64,000 bases of DNA. It comes from JAOUEA01 sp963797635. Lineage in GTDB: Bacteria > Actinomycetota > UBA4738 > HRBIN12. This document shows positions 17,532 to 26,526 of the stretch, one piece after another. The position numbers were made by a program, and so were the translations under genes. The stretch covers positions 1 through 64,000 of the forward strand of contig CAWCPZ010000006.1 in the NCBI GenBank assembly GCA_963797635.1, given 5' to 3'. Within the stretch, counting starts at the first letter, position 1; every line of letters starts with the position of its first letter. Below the pieces are notes generated by a model that was given only the letters and a program-made list of their open reading frames with translations, was not told where the DNA came from and ran no database searches.

Positions 17532-17798
17532 CTAGACGCGGACTTGGGAGCCGCTGTTCCTTTCGGGCCAGAACCGGGCGGCGATCAGCGCGATCAGGCC
17601 AAGCGCCGCCAGCACGGCAAGGGCGACACCGATCGCAGACACGTCGCCGCCTGTGAAGGCTGTGGAGCCCGCCCCGGAACCCTTCACCACGGTCGTGGAG
17701 CTTGGGCTCGGTGGATAGCTCGAGCCGGCCAAGGCTGTTCCCGTCATGCACGTCGCAGCGGTGACTACGGCTGTCGTGGCAACTCTCAGGGATCTCAT
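17532..17798 (-). CDS. Short surface protein with LAFTG-like sorting tail
   Basis: The 88-residue protein starts at ATG 17798 after AAGGAGGAATCC. An N-terminal signal peptide (MRSLRVATTAVVTAATCMTG, ending TALA) is followed by a short Ser/Thr/Pro spacer. The tail reads 'STAFTGGDVSAIGVALAVLA', then a hydrophobic helix and the positive end 'ARFWPERNSG'. This layout (xAFTG, helix, charged tail) is what class E-type sortases of Actinomycetota use for anchoring. Only about 25 residues would remain outside the wall, so it may be a small anchored peptide. No sortase gene is in the window. Confidence 0.65.
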   Translation of the reverse strand: MRSLRVATTAVVTAATCMTGTALAGSSYPPSPSSTTVVKGSGAGSTAFTGGDVSAIGVALAVLAALGLIALIAARFWPERNSGSQVRV

Positions 17799-17842
17799 GG
17801 ATTCCTCCTTGCGCTCAGTCGGGCGGGGATCAGGGGGCCGAA

Positions 17843-18190
17843 TCAGACGGCTGCTCCGGTCAGACCCTCCGTTTCGGCGGGTCGCCCCGGGAGCGGCCGC
17901 CAGGTTGACGGGACCTCTTTGGGGGAGAGGCTTTCGAATCGGTCGGTCGCGTCCCGCAACCATCGCTTCGCACGCCGCTTCCACACCGGTGTGGCGCTTG
18001 CCCCTTCGTGTGCGGAGATATGCAGATGGCGGGCGAGATCCTCACCCTCCTCACACAGGTGGGAGAGTTCCTCGTGCGCCGGCGCGTACTGGGCGAGCTC
18101 GTCTCGCGCGCACAGAACCTGGAAGGCTAGATGGGCGGCTCTACGGCCCCGCCGGGGCAGAGCCTGACCACATTCAGGACATGGATGCAT
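17843..18190 (-). CDS. Zinc-ribbon-like hypothetical protein
   Basis: The 115-residue protein starts at ATG 18190 (MHPCPECGQALPRRGRRAAH), spaced correctly from GGAAGG. The N-terminal CPEC motif could be half of a zinc site, with a later 'HLCEEGEDLARHLHI' supplying Cys and His. The rest is helical and charged. It lies just upstream of the surface-protein gene on the same strand. Function not recognised. Confidence 0.5.
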   Translation of the reverse strand: MHPCPECGQALPRRGRRAAHLAFQVLCARDELAQYAPAHEELSHLCEEGEDLARHLHISAHEGASATPVWKRRAKRWLRDATDRFESLSPKEVPSTWRPLPGRPAETEGLTGAAV

Positions 18191-18405
18191 CGATCTCATC
18201 CTTCCGGGAAGCTTCGTTTCGATTCTCCGTTGCCCCGGCCGGCGGACTCTCAGCCTTGGCTGACTAGTCAGTTTCCCTATCTCCGGGCGGCCCAAACCCC
18301 CGGAACTCTAGAGATGGCGGCGGATCCTAGTCCCGCGACCATTGGTCCCGGTGAGGCAGACCGCGGGCTCGAGACGACACGAACACACGCCGGAAGGAGG
18401 TTCGA

Positions 18406-18480
18406 ATGCGGAATCGAAAGGGAGCGCGTTGGATCCTGCTGGTCGGTTCGTTCGCCTTGATGACCCTGGGAACGCGCGCG
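18406..18480 (+). pseudogene. Orphan gene start: strong ribosome site plus signal peptide, body missing
   Basis: GGAAGGAGG at 18390 is perfectly spaced from ATG 18406. The frame begins 'MRNRKGARWILLVGSFALMT', then LGTRAVSSG, a clear signal peptide. It then runs head-on into the 3' end of the minus-strand Calx-beta gene at 18482, where coding character is lost. The gene body seems to have been lost by deletion, inversion or misassembly. Confidence 0.45.
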
Positions 18481-18481
18481 G

Positions 18482-19936
18482 TCAGCAGCGGAACCGCTTC
18501 ACCGCCTGGCTGCGCAAGAAGTTCGTGTCCCCGGGGTACGTGGCGACGATCCGGCACCGTCCGCGCTTGGCCCGATCGAGGGTCGACCTGAATCGGCTGT
18601 CGGTGAAGCCGTCGCCGTTCGTGTCCGTCTTGCCCCGCAGCAGCGGCCGTCGGGTGGCGACGCGGACCCATCCTCCACTGCCCTTGCGGTAGAGCCGGAC
18701 TACCGTGTGCTTGCCCGGTCGTGAGGGCGTGACCAGTCCGCGAACGGCAACCGCGTGCTTCGCCGCCCGCACCTTCACGACCACGGTCGTCTTCGTGTCG
18801 TCGTTGGTGATCGTGCCGCTGCCCTGGCCGTCGTCGATCGCACCGCTCGACGGGTTGGTCAAGGTGAGATACAGCGTCTCGTCATGCTCGAGCAGTCGAT
18901 CGCCGAGCACGGCGACGTCCACCGTCATGTTGGTCTGGCTCGCCGCGAACGACAGTGTGCCCGTCGCGGGAACCACCGCATAGTCCGAGGGCGTGATCGC
19001 GGTCCCGTTGGAAACGGCATAGTGCACCGTCACAGCGCTCGCCGTGTCGTCGCTGCGGGTCACGGCGAACGACAGGTTGCTCGTCCCGGATGCGCCTTCC
19101 CGCATCTGCACATCGGCAACATCGAAGATGGGAACGCCCGTGGGGAATGGGTCGTTGTCGACGATCGTGACGGTCTCCGTCGCGTTGCCCAGGTTCGCGT
19201 TCTGGGGCGACGAGATCGTCGTGGTGAACGTCTCGTCCACTTCGTCCGCCAGGTCTCCGATCACGTCGATCAAGATGGCCTTGTCGGTCTCACCAGGCGC
19301 AAACTCCAGGGTTCCCGATCCGCTCTCGTAGTCGCTCCCCGCCACGGCTCCCGTGCCGTTCGCGGTCGCCCAGTCGACCAGGACCGGCTGCCCGCTCGGT
19401 GCCGACAGGGTCACGTCGATCGTGGCGACGGTGGTGTCCCCGCTCTGACCCTCGGGGACAGAGAGCGTCGGTGGCACCTGCACGACGGGAGGCAGATCGT
19501 CGTCCTGGATCGTTCCGAGCCCTTCGCCGTCCTCGATGGTCGCGCCGGTGGCGCCGGTCAGCTCAAGGAAGAAGGTCTCATCCGGCTCGTCGAACGCGTC
19601 ACCCACGATGGTGACGGACACGGTCTTGGTGAGCTTGTTGCCCGCGAACCGGACGGAGCCCGTCTTCATCAGGAAGTCCGCGGGAGCCTTGGCGGTGTCG
19701 CGGACCGTCGTGAACGAGACCCTCGACTTGGCTCGGGCGCTCTGGGTGACCGTGAACGTCAGTGTCTTGGTCGAACCCGTCCCTTCCGTGATCGAGACGT
19801 CGTTCACGGAGATGGTCGGCAGCGTCGCCGCACCAACCGGAGCGTGCGTGACCATCGTCGGTAGGGGGAACAGCAGCATCGCCGCAAGGATGCCGGCGGT
19901 ACGCGCCACGACAGATCGCGGTGCTCGGAACAACAT
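18482..19936 (-). CDS. Secreted Calx-beta repeat protein
   Basis: The 484-residue protein has a signal peptide (GILAAMLLFPLPTMVTHAPV, ending GAA). Three Calx-beta domains follow at about residues 42-150, 155-265 and 272-380. Each shows the pattern 'V-x-E-G' and 'DDxxxEPDETFFLxL', with linkers such as 'GLGTIQDDDLPP' and 'GSGTITNDDTKT'. The last roughly 100 residues form a separate domain with a Gly/Thr-rich, calcium-friendly 'DTNGDGFTDSRFRS' segment. Calx-beta folds bind calcium and occur in adhesins and matrix proteins; a surface or adhesion role is inferred. The gene is intact, with ATG 19936 preceded by GAGAGG. Confidence 0.85.
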   Translation of the reverse strand: MLFRAPRSVVARTAGILAAMLLFPLPTMVTHAPVGAATLPTISVNDVSITEGTGSTKTLTFTVTQSARAKSRVSFTTVRDTAKAPADFLMKTGSVRFAGNKLTKTVSVTIVGDAFDEPDETFFLELTGATGATIEDGEGLGTIQDDDLPPVVQVPPTLSVPEGQSGDTTVATIDVTLSAPSGQPVLVDWATANGTGAVAGSDYESGSGTLEFAPGETDKAILIDVIGDLADEVDETFTTTISSPQNANLGNATETVTIVDNDPFPTGVPIFDVADVQMREGASGTSNLSFAVTRSDDTASAVTVHYAVSNGTAITPSDYAVVPATGTLSFAASQTNMTVDVAVLGDRLLEHDETLYLTLTNPSSGAIDDGQGSGTITNDDTKTTVVVKVRAAKHAVAVRGLVTPSRPGKHTVVRLYRKGSGGWVRVATRRPLLRGKTDTNGDGFTDSRFRSTLDRAKRGRCRIVATYPGDTNFLRSQAVKRFRC

Positions 19937-20458
19937 ATGCCTCTCCTCATTGCGCTCCAGGACTACATCGGAACATCGGGCCCGTGCCCATCACCCTTTA
20001 GCGCCACGACGGGAGGTGGGCCGATCGGCGGGAGGGGCCGCCTACAGCCGTAGGCCATGCGTGAGGAAACGCCCCACCTCTGGGTGCCTCCGGCTTGTTA
20101 TGCAGGAGTTATGCAGCGAGGCTGATGAAGACGGTGGTGATCGTCAAGGCGGCCGCCGGCCGGCGGGAATCGCGGTACCGCCATCGGGCCTGGGTGTCCT
20201 CAAGGTTCCATGAGTTCGACCGACCTCTGCCGGTTGTCCTGCTGCGCGAAGTCGAACCCGTTGGATATGACCGCATCCCACTGCACCCGAGCGGAGCCGT
20301 CGCCGAACACCACGCTCGTCTCCGTGTCTGCGTCCGCGTGCCAGGGCGCCAAGGCTGCCGGATCACACGCCACCCGGGTGAAGAACGGACCACGCGAAGC
20401 CGGATCCGAAACCAGTCAAGGAGGTGGAAAGGCCGCAGCCTTCCGTTTTTCGCACGAG
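19937..20458. other. Gap with an orphan attachment-arm fragment
   Basis: No convincing gene. It contains the 30-base fragment at 20085-20114 that is shared with the flanks of the two attachment-type repeats further right. Confidence 0.5.
20085..20114. repeat. Orphan copy of the attachment-site flank
   Basis: The 30 bases ending TTATGCAGGAGTTATGC match the outer end of the repeats at 21812-21963 and 24529-24681, where the same CGGCTTGTTATGCAG block is found. Here the tRNA-like core is absent. It is probably the trace of another integration or excision event. Confidence 0.55.
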
Positions 20459-21727
20459 CTAAGGCGCGGCAGCTCCCAGTCCTTCGCGGTCCGGATCGAG
20501 CGCGAAGCGGATGTCTCTTTCATCGTCCATCGCTTCAACCGTCGCAGCACGGAGGAGGGCAGCTTGCTCGTCGAGCGCCGGGATCCGCTCCGGAAGGACG
20601 ACGCGACGGAGATCCACCAAGGCGGAGACGAGGCGTCGCGACACCTGCGGCGAACCCGCGCCAGCCATCCGGATCTCGTCGAAGGCGAGATGAACGTAGT
20701 TCTCCCAGGTCATCGTCTTCACGAGCAGTCGGATGTCGCCGTCGTCATCAGGAACGCGACCATCGGAGAACGGCCGGCGCGCAAGCTGCCTGAGGATGTC
20801 GTGCAAGCGATCGATCGCCTGCACGGCCGTCGTGGGATCCTGAAATGGCGACTCGGACAATGAGCGTTCCGCGATGTCGACCAGGAGCCGCATCCCGTAG
20901 GCGACGTCCTCGTCGAGGGTGGGCTCGAGCTTCAGGTTCAACGCCGCGAACAGCCGGTCCTCGTCGAGGTCGTCGGGGCTGCCGTGAACGATGAACAAGG
21001 GTCCGCTCGCCGGAACGAACGCGCCAAGAGCGGGGACGAGCTCGAGCACGCAGTCGGCCCGTCTGGCCTCGGCGACGAGTGCCTGCGTCCCGATCATCGT
21101 GATGACGCCGGACTGTCGCGCAGCGACGACGCGCGGATCCTGTGGATCGACCGGGGGCGGTGGGCCGGTGTCGGGATAACGGCGGTCGACGAGCTTCCGC
21201 GTGTCCTGACCTACGAGTTCGATCATCGCTGACACGCGCAGCGCCTGGCCGAGGTGGTGCACGTAGATCACCAAGACGGCGATACATGCCAGAACGAGGA
21301 GGTATGACGTCGCTAAAGCGATGCCCGGAACCCGCCCAGTGCCGTCTCCGCGGTCAAGGACCTCACGGATCGTCAGCATGGCATGCACGAAGGTTGCGAC
21401 GAAGAGTCCGATCGCCAGCTGGCTGGGCTTGTCGCGAAGGATCCGCTGCACGATCCGAGGTGAGAACTGCCCCATCGCCAATTGGACGACGACCATCGTG
21501 ATGGTCAGCACGAGCGTCGCCAGGCTCACCATGGAGACCGCGATCGTGGTCAAGATCGCTGTGGCTGAGGTCGGCCGACCGACGATGGCCTGCGGGATCG
21601 CCTCATAGTCGAAGGCTCGGTCGAGGGAGATCGTGCCGAAGGAGATAGCCACCCCGGCGAGGACACACAAGACAGGGACGAACCAAAGGCTCGACCCCAC
21701 GCTGACCGAGAGCTTTCGTAACCACAT
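20459..21727 (-). CDS. DUF2254 predicted membrane protein
   Basis: The 422-residue protein has four strong membrane helices in its first half: 'WFVPVLCVLAGVAISFGTIS', 'AILTTIAVSMVSLATLVLTI', 'QLAIGLFVATFVHAMLTI' and 'TSYLLVLACIAVLVIYVHHL'. It carries the family-typical 'VVVQLAMGQFSPRIVQRIL' after helix two. The C-terminal half is soluble and charged. DUF2254 proteins are widespread and of unknown function. The frame is intact, and the last 100 residues are the usual variable region. Confidence 0.85.
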   Translation of the reverse strand: MWLRKLSVSVGSSLWFVPVLCVLAGVAISFGTISLDRAFDYEAIPQAIVGRPTSATAILTTIAVSMVSLATLVLTITMVVVQLAMGQFSPRIVQRILRDKPSQLAIGLFVATFVHAMLTIREVLDRGDGTGRVPGIALATSYLLVLACIAVLVIYVHHLGQALRVSAMIELVGQDTRKLVDRRYPDTGPPPPVDPQDPRVVAARQSGVITMIGTQALVAEARRADCVLELVPALGAFVPASGPLFIVHGSPDDLDEDRLFAALNLKLEPTLDEDVAYGMRLLVDIAERSLSESPFQDPTTAVQAIDRLHDILRQLARRPFSDGRVPDDDGDIRLLVKTMTWENYVHLAFDEIRMAGAGSPQVSRRLVSALVDLRRVVLPERIPALDEQAALLRAATVEAMDDERDIRFALDPDREGLGAAAP

Positions 21728-21811
21728 GACCGTGCCCTACCCAACGAGGGTGGTTTGAACCGAGCGACCGCCGGGGGAGGTCGACAGCCTCCGCGTTTGC
21801 TTCAGGCCAAG

Positions 21812-21963
21812 CGGTGGGCGCTGAGGGTCTCGAACCCCCGACCTTCGCCTTGTAAGGGCGAGAAGGATGCCCAGGTCAGGGCGTTGACCTGCGGAAACGG
21901 AGTTGACTGGAGTACCCCTGAGTACCTTGGAGTGCCTTCGGCTTGTTATGCAGATGTTATGCG
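21812..21963. repeat. Attachment-type direct repeat R1 (tRNA-Val 3' core plus flank)
   Basis: Bases 21812-21861 are identical over 50 bp to tRNA-Val positions 29459-29508, covering the anticodon loop to the 3' end. The next roughly 100 bp match repeat R2 at about 95% and hold short direct repeats (GAGTACC twice, TTATGC twice), as in integrase arm sites. This is the signature of an element integrated into the 3' end of a tRNA gene. Confidence 0.8.
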
Positions 21964-22088
21964 CGGGTAGCACGCGACCGAGAAATCTCGACCCCACCCG
22001 CACCTGGGGGGACGCGAGAAAGCTCTGACCACGAGATCGTCCTCCGCGAGGGATTGCCGCATATCGCGATGAGCGGGTCGGACGCGAC

Positions 22089-22325
22089 CTAATCCAGGTC
22101 CGGGCGCTCCGGGACGGAGGTCCTGCCGAGGAGCGACATGACGCGCTCCCACCGTTCGAGGTCGCGCGCTCTGCTTTGCTCCGCGAGGCGCTTGCCGTGT
22201 GCCGCCCACGCCGCGCGGTTCGATTGTGCCTCGGGAGAGTTCTCATATTGAGCGCGCGCGAGCTTGTAAGACGCCTTCGCATACTTCCCGGCTTGACGTT
22301 GTCTATGAGCCTGCCACGGTCCCAT
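22089..22325 (-). CDS. Small basic hypothetical protein
   Basis: The 78-residue protein starts at ATG 22325 after GGGGAGGAGTC. It is rich in Arg, Lys, Ala and Gln and predicted helical ('QAGKYAKASYKLARAQYENS', 'NRAAWAAHGKRLAEQSRARD'). It lies in the segment between repeats R1 and R2. No family is recognised; a cargo gene of the integrated element is a reasonable reading. Confidence 0.5.
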   Translation of the reverse strand: MGPWQAHRQRQAGKYAKASYKLARAQYENSPEAQSNRAAWAAHGKRLAEQSRARDLERWERVMSLLGRTSVPERPDLD

Positions 22326-22370
22326 TGCGACTCCTCCCCGTACGAGACGATCGATCGAGGGTTTTGACTG

Positions 22371-23128
22371 TCAGATCCGGACCGTCTTCGAGGCCGTGAT
22401 CAGGATCCCGTCGAGGTCGCATTGAGAAAGCGACCATTGGCCCGGCGACTGCGTCCACGTCGCGACGACGTTCCGTCCGGAGATCGACTTCAAAGCGGTC
22501 GGCCTTGCATCCATGATCCCGCCATGGACGTACGTCCGGACCGCGGCGATCTCGAAGCCGCGAGGCGCGGACGCTCGGTAGACGACGCGAGCCGTTCCGC
22601 CCGCGCATGTCGAAAGGATCCCGCGTCCCGGCTGCGTCCCCCAATTGCAGTTCCCGACCTTCGTCCGCGAGGCGAAGTCCATCCCGTCGCGGTTGATCCA
22701 TTTCCGGAATGGTCTTCTTCCCTGAGGCGGTCGTCACGGTCGTCGAGCCAGACGCGACGGTCTGGCCGCCAGTCGTTCCGGAAGTCGGCCTCGACCCGGT
22801 AGCGTCCGAGCGGAACGTCACGACCGTTCCACCGAATCGCTTCGGAGAAGCTCCCGCGGCACGTTTGTTCATACGTGCGGGAGGCGACGACTCCGCCGGT
22901 CTCAACTCGGACAAAGTCGACCTCGGCCTCGGCGATGCAATCGTCGGACCCCCAGTCAGGCTCGGCGTAGAGGTGGTTCTTCGCGACATCAAGGTATCCG
23001 TCGGGGCGCGGGTAGATCTTCGACGGGCGAACCCAGACGTCCGCGTATCCGGTCGAGGCGGACGCGGTCGGCGCGAGGCCGACGAGGGTTGCGATCGCGA
23101 GACTGATCGAGATGGCGAGCTTCTTCAA
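22371..23128 (-). CDS. Secreted hypothetical protein (probably two frame breaks)
   Basis: The TTG start at 23128 follows GGAGGAACG and gives a clean signal peptide (LKKLAISISLAIATLVGLAP, ending TASA). The mature part begins 'TGYADVWVRPSKIYPRPDGY' and continues 'WGSDDCIAEAEVDFVRVETG' and 'RWNGRDVPLGRYRVEADFRN'. It then needs shifts near 22790 and 22700 to reach 'KWINRDGMDFASRTKVGNCN' and the C-terminus 'QWSLSQCDLDGILITASKTV'. The roughly 250-residue product looks like an extracellular beta-rich protein with four or more cysteines. No family recognised. It is cargo of the R1-R2 segment. Confidence 0.55.
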
Positions 23129-23668
23129 CGTTCCTCCGACAGACCGCGGCCGACGGCTCGCGGTGGATGGTCGGGCTGCTCCACATGCTGGGTGTGGGTC
23201 AGCCTGTGGCTTCCACACCCCGTGCCTCTAGGGTGCGACCGGCGCCCACCGACCGTCAGTGACTTCAGTAGTGACGTCGTGGAACCGGAGTCACGGACCT
23301 GCGAACCCGACGACTCGTCCAAGAGCCGACCGGCGTCGAGGATCACGACCTCGTCCGTCGAAGCTCGTGAGCGTGATCCCTCGGGCCCTCGACAATGGCG
23401 CGACGCGCCCGGCGGTGCGACGAGAGCCGAGGCCGAACACGCGCTCGACCTCGCGATCAAGGGCCCCTGCGGTGCGCCGACCCACGGCGCCGAGGTCTCT
23501 GCGATGCCACACGAAGGTCGCCGAGCAACAGGCCGTGGCGTTCGGTCCGCCACCATCCCTCGAACGTCCTACGGTGCGACCAGCCTATCGGCCATCACCC
23601 GCAGGCCCGATACCCCCCGCAACGAACGAGCATTACGGTCTCTGCAGTACCCCTGTCCCCCGACCGAT
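23129..23668. other. Gap between divergent secreted-protein genes
   Basis: About 540 bases. Several long frames cross it but none has coding character, a start with a ribosome site, or a recognisable motif. Confidence 0.4.
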
Positions 23669-24497
23669 ATGGAATCCATGCGGACCCCCGGACCTCCCGC
23701 ATCGTGGATCGCGACGACTCTCGCTCTCGCCATCACGGTCGGTACCCCCCTCGTGAGCGGTGCCAGGGACGGGCCCGCCGACGCCTCGCCCGGTCGCTCG
23801 ACCGGGCTGCTGTTAGCGGGGGTCCGAGCGAGCCTCGAGACCGATCAACGGGCCGCGCCGCCACCGGACCAACGCCGTCACGAGCGCGCAACGACGGCCG
23901 ACCTGCTGGTCCGCGTTCCACGCTCGATGAGCGTGAGGGCACGACCGGACTCGGACGCCGCCGTCGTTGGCACGATGCCATCAGTCTCGAAGTACACGGG
24001 GTCCCGATCACGGCCTGGGTCGAAGAGACGGCGAACCACGGCCGCTGGGGTCGCGTGGAGATCCCGTATCTCTGGCCCCGTCGAGAGGGGTGGATACCGC
24101 TTCGCGACCTCGCGCGCACGACGACCCATGTGCAGGTCCACGTCGATCTGTCCGATCACCGGGTCACCGTGACGAAGTTCGGTCACCGATTGTTCGGGTT
24201 GCCCGCCGCAACGGGTGCGCCTATCTCCTCCACGCCGCCTGGCGAGTACTTCGTGACCGACCGCATCCCCTTCCCTTCCGGCGGATCGCTGGGAACCTTC
24301 GCATTCGGCATCTCCGGGATCCAGCCGAACCTCCCACCAGGGTGGAGCGGCGGGAACCAGCTCGCGATCCAGGTACGAGCGATCCCGCGTCGATCGGCAC
24401 ATCGACGAGCGCGGGGTGCATGCGGGTGAGCGAACAGGGGCTCGATCGTCTGCTCGCCTTGCTGAAGCTGGGGACCCCCGTCATCGTCGAACCTTAG
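23669..24497 (+). CDS. L,D-transpeptidase (YkuD) with N-terminal SH3-like region (two frame breaks)
   Basis: The N-terminus (MESMRTPGPPASWIATTLAL then AITVGTPLVSGARDG) is a signal peptide or anchor. An SH3b-like stretch, 'LLVRVPRSMSVRARPDSDAA', leads after a shift near 23985 into 'VEIPYLWPRREGWIPLRDLA'. The YkuD domain starts at 'VDLSDHRVTVTKFGHRLFG' and continues 'TPPGEYFVTDRIPFPSGGS'. After a second shift near 24385 the catalytic block reads 'DPASIGTSTSAGCMRVSEQG', keeping the S-x-G-C-x-R core. The one-base loss at 'CAGGTACG' also restores the expected HG pair. It would make 3-3 cross-links in peptidoglycan or anchor proteins outside the membrane. Confidence 0.8.
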
Positions 24498-24528
24498 GAT
24501 TCACCCCGAACTGTTCAACACGAGCTTA

Positions 24529-24681
24529 CGGTGGGCGCTGAGGGTCTCGAACCCCCGACCTTCGCCTTGTAAGGGCGAGAAGGATGCCCAGGTCAGGGCG
24601 TTGACCTGCGGAAACCGAGTTGACCGGAGTACCTCTGAGTACCTTGGACTACCTCCGGCTTGTTATGCAGGAAGTTATGCG
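24529..24681. repeat. Attachment-type direct repeat R2 (tRNA-Val 3' core plus flank)
   Basis: Positions 24529-24578 are a perfect 50-bp copy of the tRNA-Val 3' part and of R1. The flank that follows matches R1 with a handful of substitutions and one extra base. R1 and R2 bound a 2.7-kb segment; R2 and the intact tRNA bound a 4.9-kb segment. Confidence 0.8.
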
Positions 24682-24717
24682 GTGACGACTCGACCGACTG
24701 ACTATCGTGTGCACGAC

Positions 24718-25644
24718 ATGACCGTGCAGGACACGAAAGGGATGGTTCAGATCCCCGGGGGCGTCGTCACCATGGGGTCGGATGAGTTCTACCCCGAGGA
24801 GCGACCCACCCACGATGCCGAGGTCGACGGGTTCTGGATGGACGAGTATCCGGTCACCGTGGCGGCGTTCCGTCGTTTCGTGAAGGCGACCGGGTACAAG
24901 ACCTTGGCGGAACGAACACCGGATGCCTCGAACTATCCCGACGCCGATCCCGACCTCCTCGTTCCGGGATCGCTCGTGTTCGATCCACCCGATCATGCCG
25001 TCGATCTCGGCGACTCATCGAACTGGTGGGCGTATCGACCAGGAGCGCAGTGGCGTCATCCGTAAGGACCTGGGAGCACGCTCAATGGTCGTGAACGTCA
25101 CCCCCGTGACCCACGTAGCTCCCGAGGACGCCGAGGCGTACGCCTCGTGGATCGGGAAGGCGCTCCCAACCGAGGCGGAATGGGAGTTCGCGGCGCGTGG
25201 TGGGCTTAAGGGGCGACATTCGTCTGGGGGGACGAGTTCGCACCAAGGGGGAAATTGATGGCCAACACGTGGCAGGGCGAGTTCCCGTGGCAGAACCTCG
25301 CCCTCGACGGTTTCGAACGCACATCGCCGGTGAAGAGCTTCCCCCGAACGGCTACGGCCTCGACGACATGGCCGGCAACGTCTGGGAGTGGACGAGCGAC
25401 TTCTTCAGCGCCTTCCAGCGAGTCGGAACATTCGTGCTGCACCCCGAGGAACCCCCGCGTGACCTCTCCGGAAGCAAGTCTGGCGGCGGACGGTCCGGGT
25501 GCGCACATCCCGAGAAGGGTCACGAAGGGCGGCTCCCACTTGTGTGCACCGAACTATTGCCTGCGATATCGACCCGCCGCCCGTCAGGGAGAGGCCGTCG
25601 ACACGAGCACGAGCCACATCGGGTTCCGAACGGTCATCCGCTGA
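24718..25644 (+). CDS. Formylglycine-generating enzyme / sulfatase-modifying factor (several frame breaks)
   Basis: This FGE-sulfatase-fold enzyme oxidises the active-site cysteine of sulfatases to formylglycine. Recognisable blocks in order are 'MVQIPGGVVTMGSDEFYPEE', 'VDGFWMDEYPVTVAAFRRFV', 'PVTHVAPEDAEAYASWIGKA', 'LPTEAEWEFAARGG', 'GYGLDDMAGNVWEWTSDFFS' and 'VTKGGSHLCAPNYCLRYRPA', ending 'HIGFRTVIR'. The two catalytic cysteines (HLC and NYC) are both present. At least four frame changes are needed, so it is either heavily affected by indels or decaying. The start is taken at ATG 24718 (MTVQDTKG). A CTPSR-type sulfatase 2 kb away in the same tRNA-bounded segment is the likely client. Confidence 0.8.
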
Positions 25645-25758
25645 CCGCTACTGCCCCGTGCCGCCCGGATCGCTATCGACACTAGCCCCAAGTCATGCAT
25701 CTCTCGAACCGACTTGCCCTTGAGCTTCCTCCCCAGGAGCGGTCGACCGTCCGAATGT

Positions 25759-26436
25759 TCATAGACACCTTTTGGGCTCCTTGGCGAGCGGCTCCTCCCA
25801 ACCGCGATACAGGGCGAGAACCCTGACGGTGAAGCCGATCGCGAACGAGATGCCCGCGGACGGCCAAGGTCCAAGACCAGCCCAGTCACAGATGACCCAG
25901 ACGATCCCCGTCAGGAGTGCGATGCCGACGAACCACTCGCCGCGGATGAACTGCTTCGGCGGGACCCCGCTGGTGACATCGATGTAGTAGCGACCGGCGG
26001 TCGGTCCCACTACGGCGAGCAGGAGAACACCGAGGACCGGCAGCCGACATGGATCACCCTTCATCGCTCCGGCGATCGCGTACCAGGGAAGCGAGAACGA
26101 CGTCATGAACTGGAAGAGCCCCTCGCGGAAGAGCTGCCCACCCTTGAACGCGATGAGGTACCCAACGATCCCCGCGGCGAGGCACAGCGAGATGTACGCC
26201 GGATTCGTGAGTGTGCTCGGCACTTGGTTCACCAAGACGTCGCGCGTGATGCCGCCACCGAGGCCTCCGAGCAGCGCCATCAAGATCACTCCGACGACCG
26301 TAAAGTTGCGATAGTGGTCCGGCCGACGAGCGAGCAACGCGCCGTTCAGTGCGTTCGTGCTCGCGGCGATCAGATCGATCGTCGTGAAGTCACCCGTCAA
26401 CGTCCAAGTGCCGATGTGAACGCCCGCCACAATCAT
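25759..26436 (-). CDS. TRIC-type (UPF0126) trimeric cation channel protein
   Basis: The 225-residue, seven-helix protein has two tandem UPF0126 units. Repeat 1 holds 'DLIAASTNALNGALLARRPD' and the glycine-rich 'ALLGGLGGGITRDVLVNQVP'. Repeat 2 holds 'FSLPWYAIAGAMKGDPCRLP' and 'VVGPTAGRYYIDVTSGVPPK'. Bacterial TRIC homologues form potassium-permeable trimers. The chain is slightly unusual because the Gly-Gly-Gly-x-x-R-D motif of unit two is changed to GPTAGRYYIDV. Intact, with ATG 26436 after GAGGAAG. Confidence 0.82.
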   Translation of the reverse strand: MIVAGVHIGTWTLTGDFTTIDLIAASTNALNGALLARRPDHYRNFTVVGVILMALLGGLGGGITRDVLVNQVPSTLTNPAYISLCLAAGIVGYLIAFKGGQLFREGLFQFMTSFSLPWYAIAGAMKGDPCRLPVLGVLLLAVVGPTAGRYYIDVTSGVPPKQFIRGEWFVGIALLTGIVWVICDWAGLGPWPSAGISFAIGFTVRVLALYRGWEEPLAKEPKRCL

Positions 26437-26526
26437 CGCGTCTTCCTCCTCACTTCCGAATTGGCGTCGTGAACACCGGATGGCGATGACGCCTTAGCTG
26501 ACTGCATCTAGGAGCTCAGACAGGAG

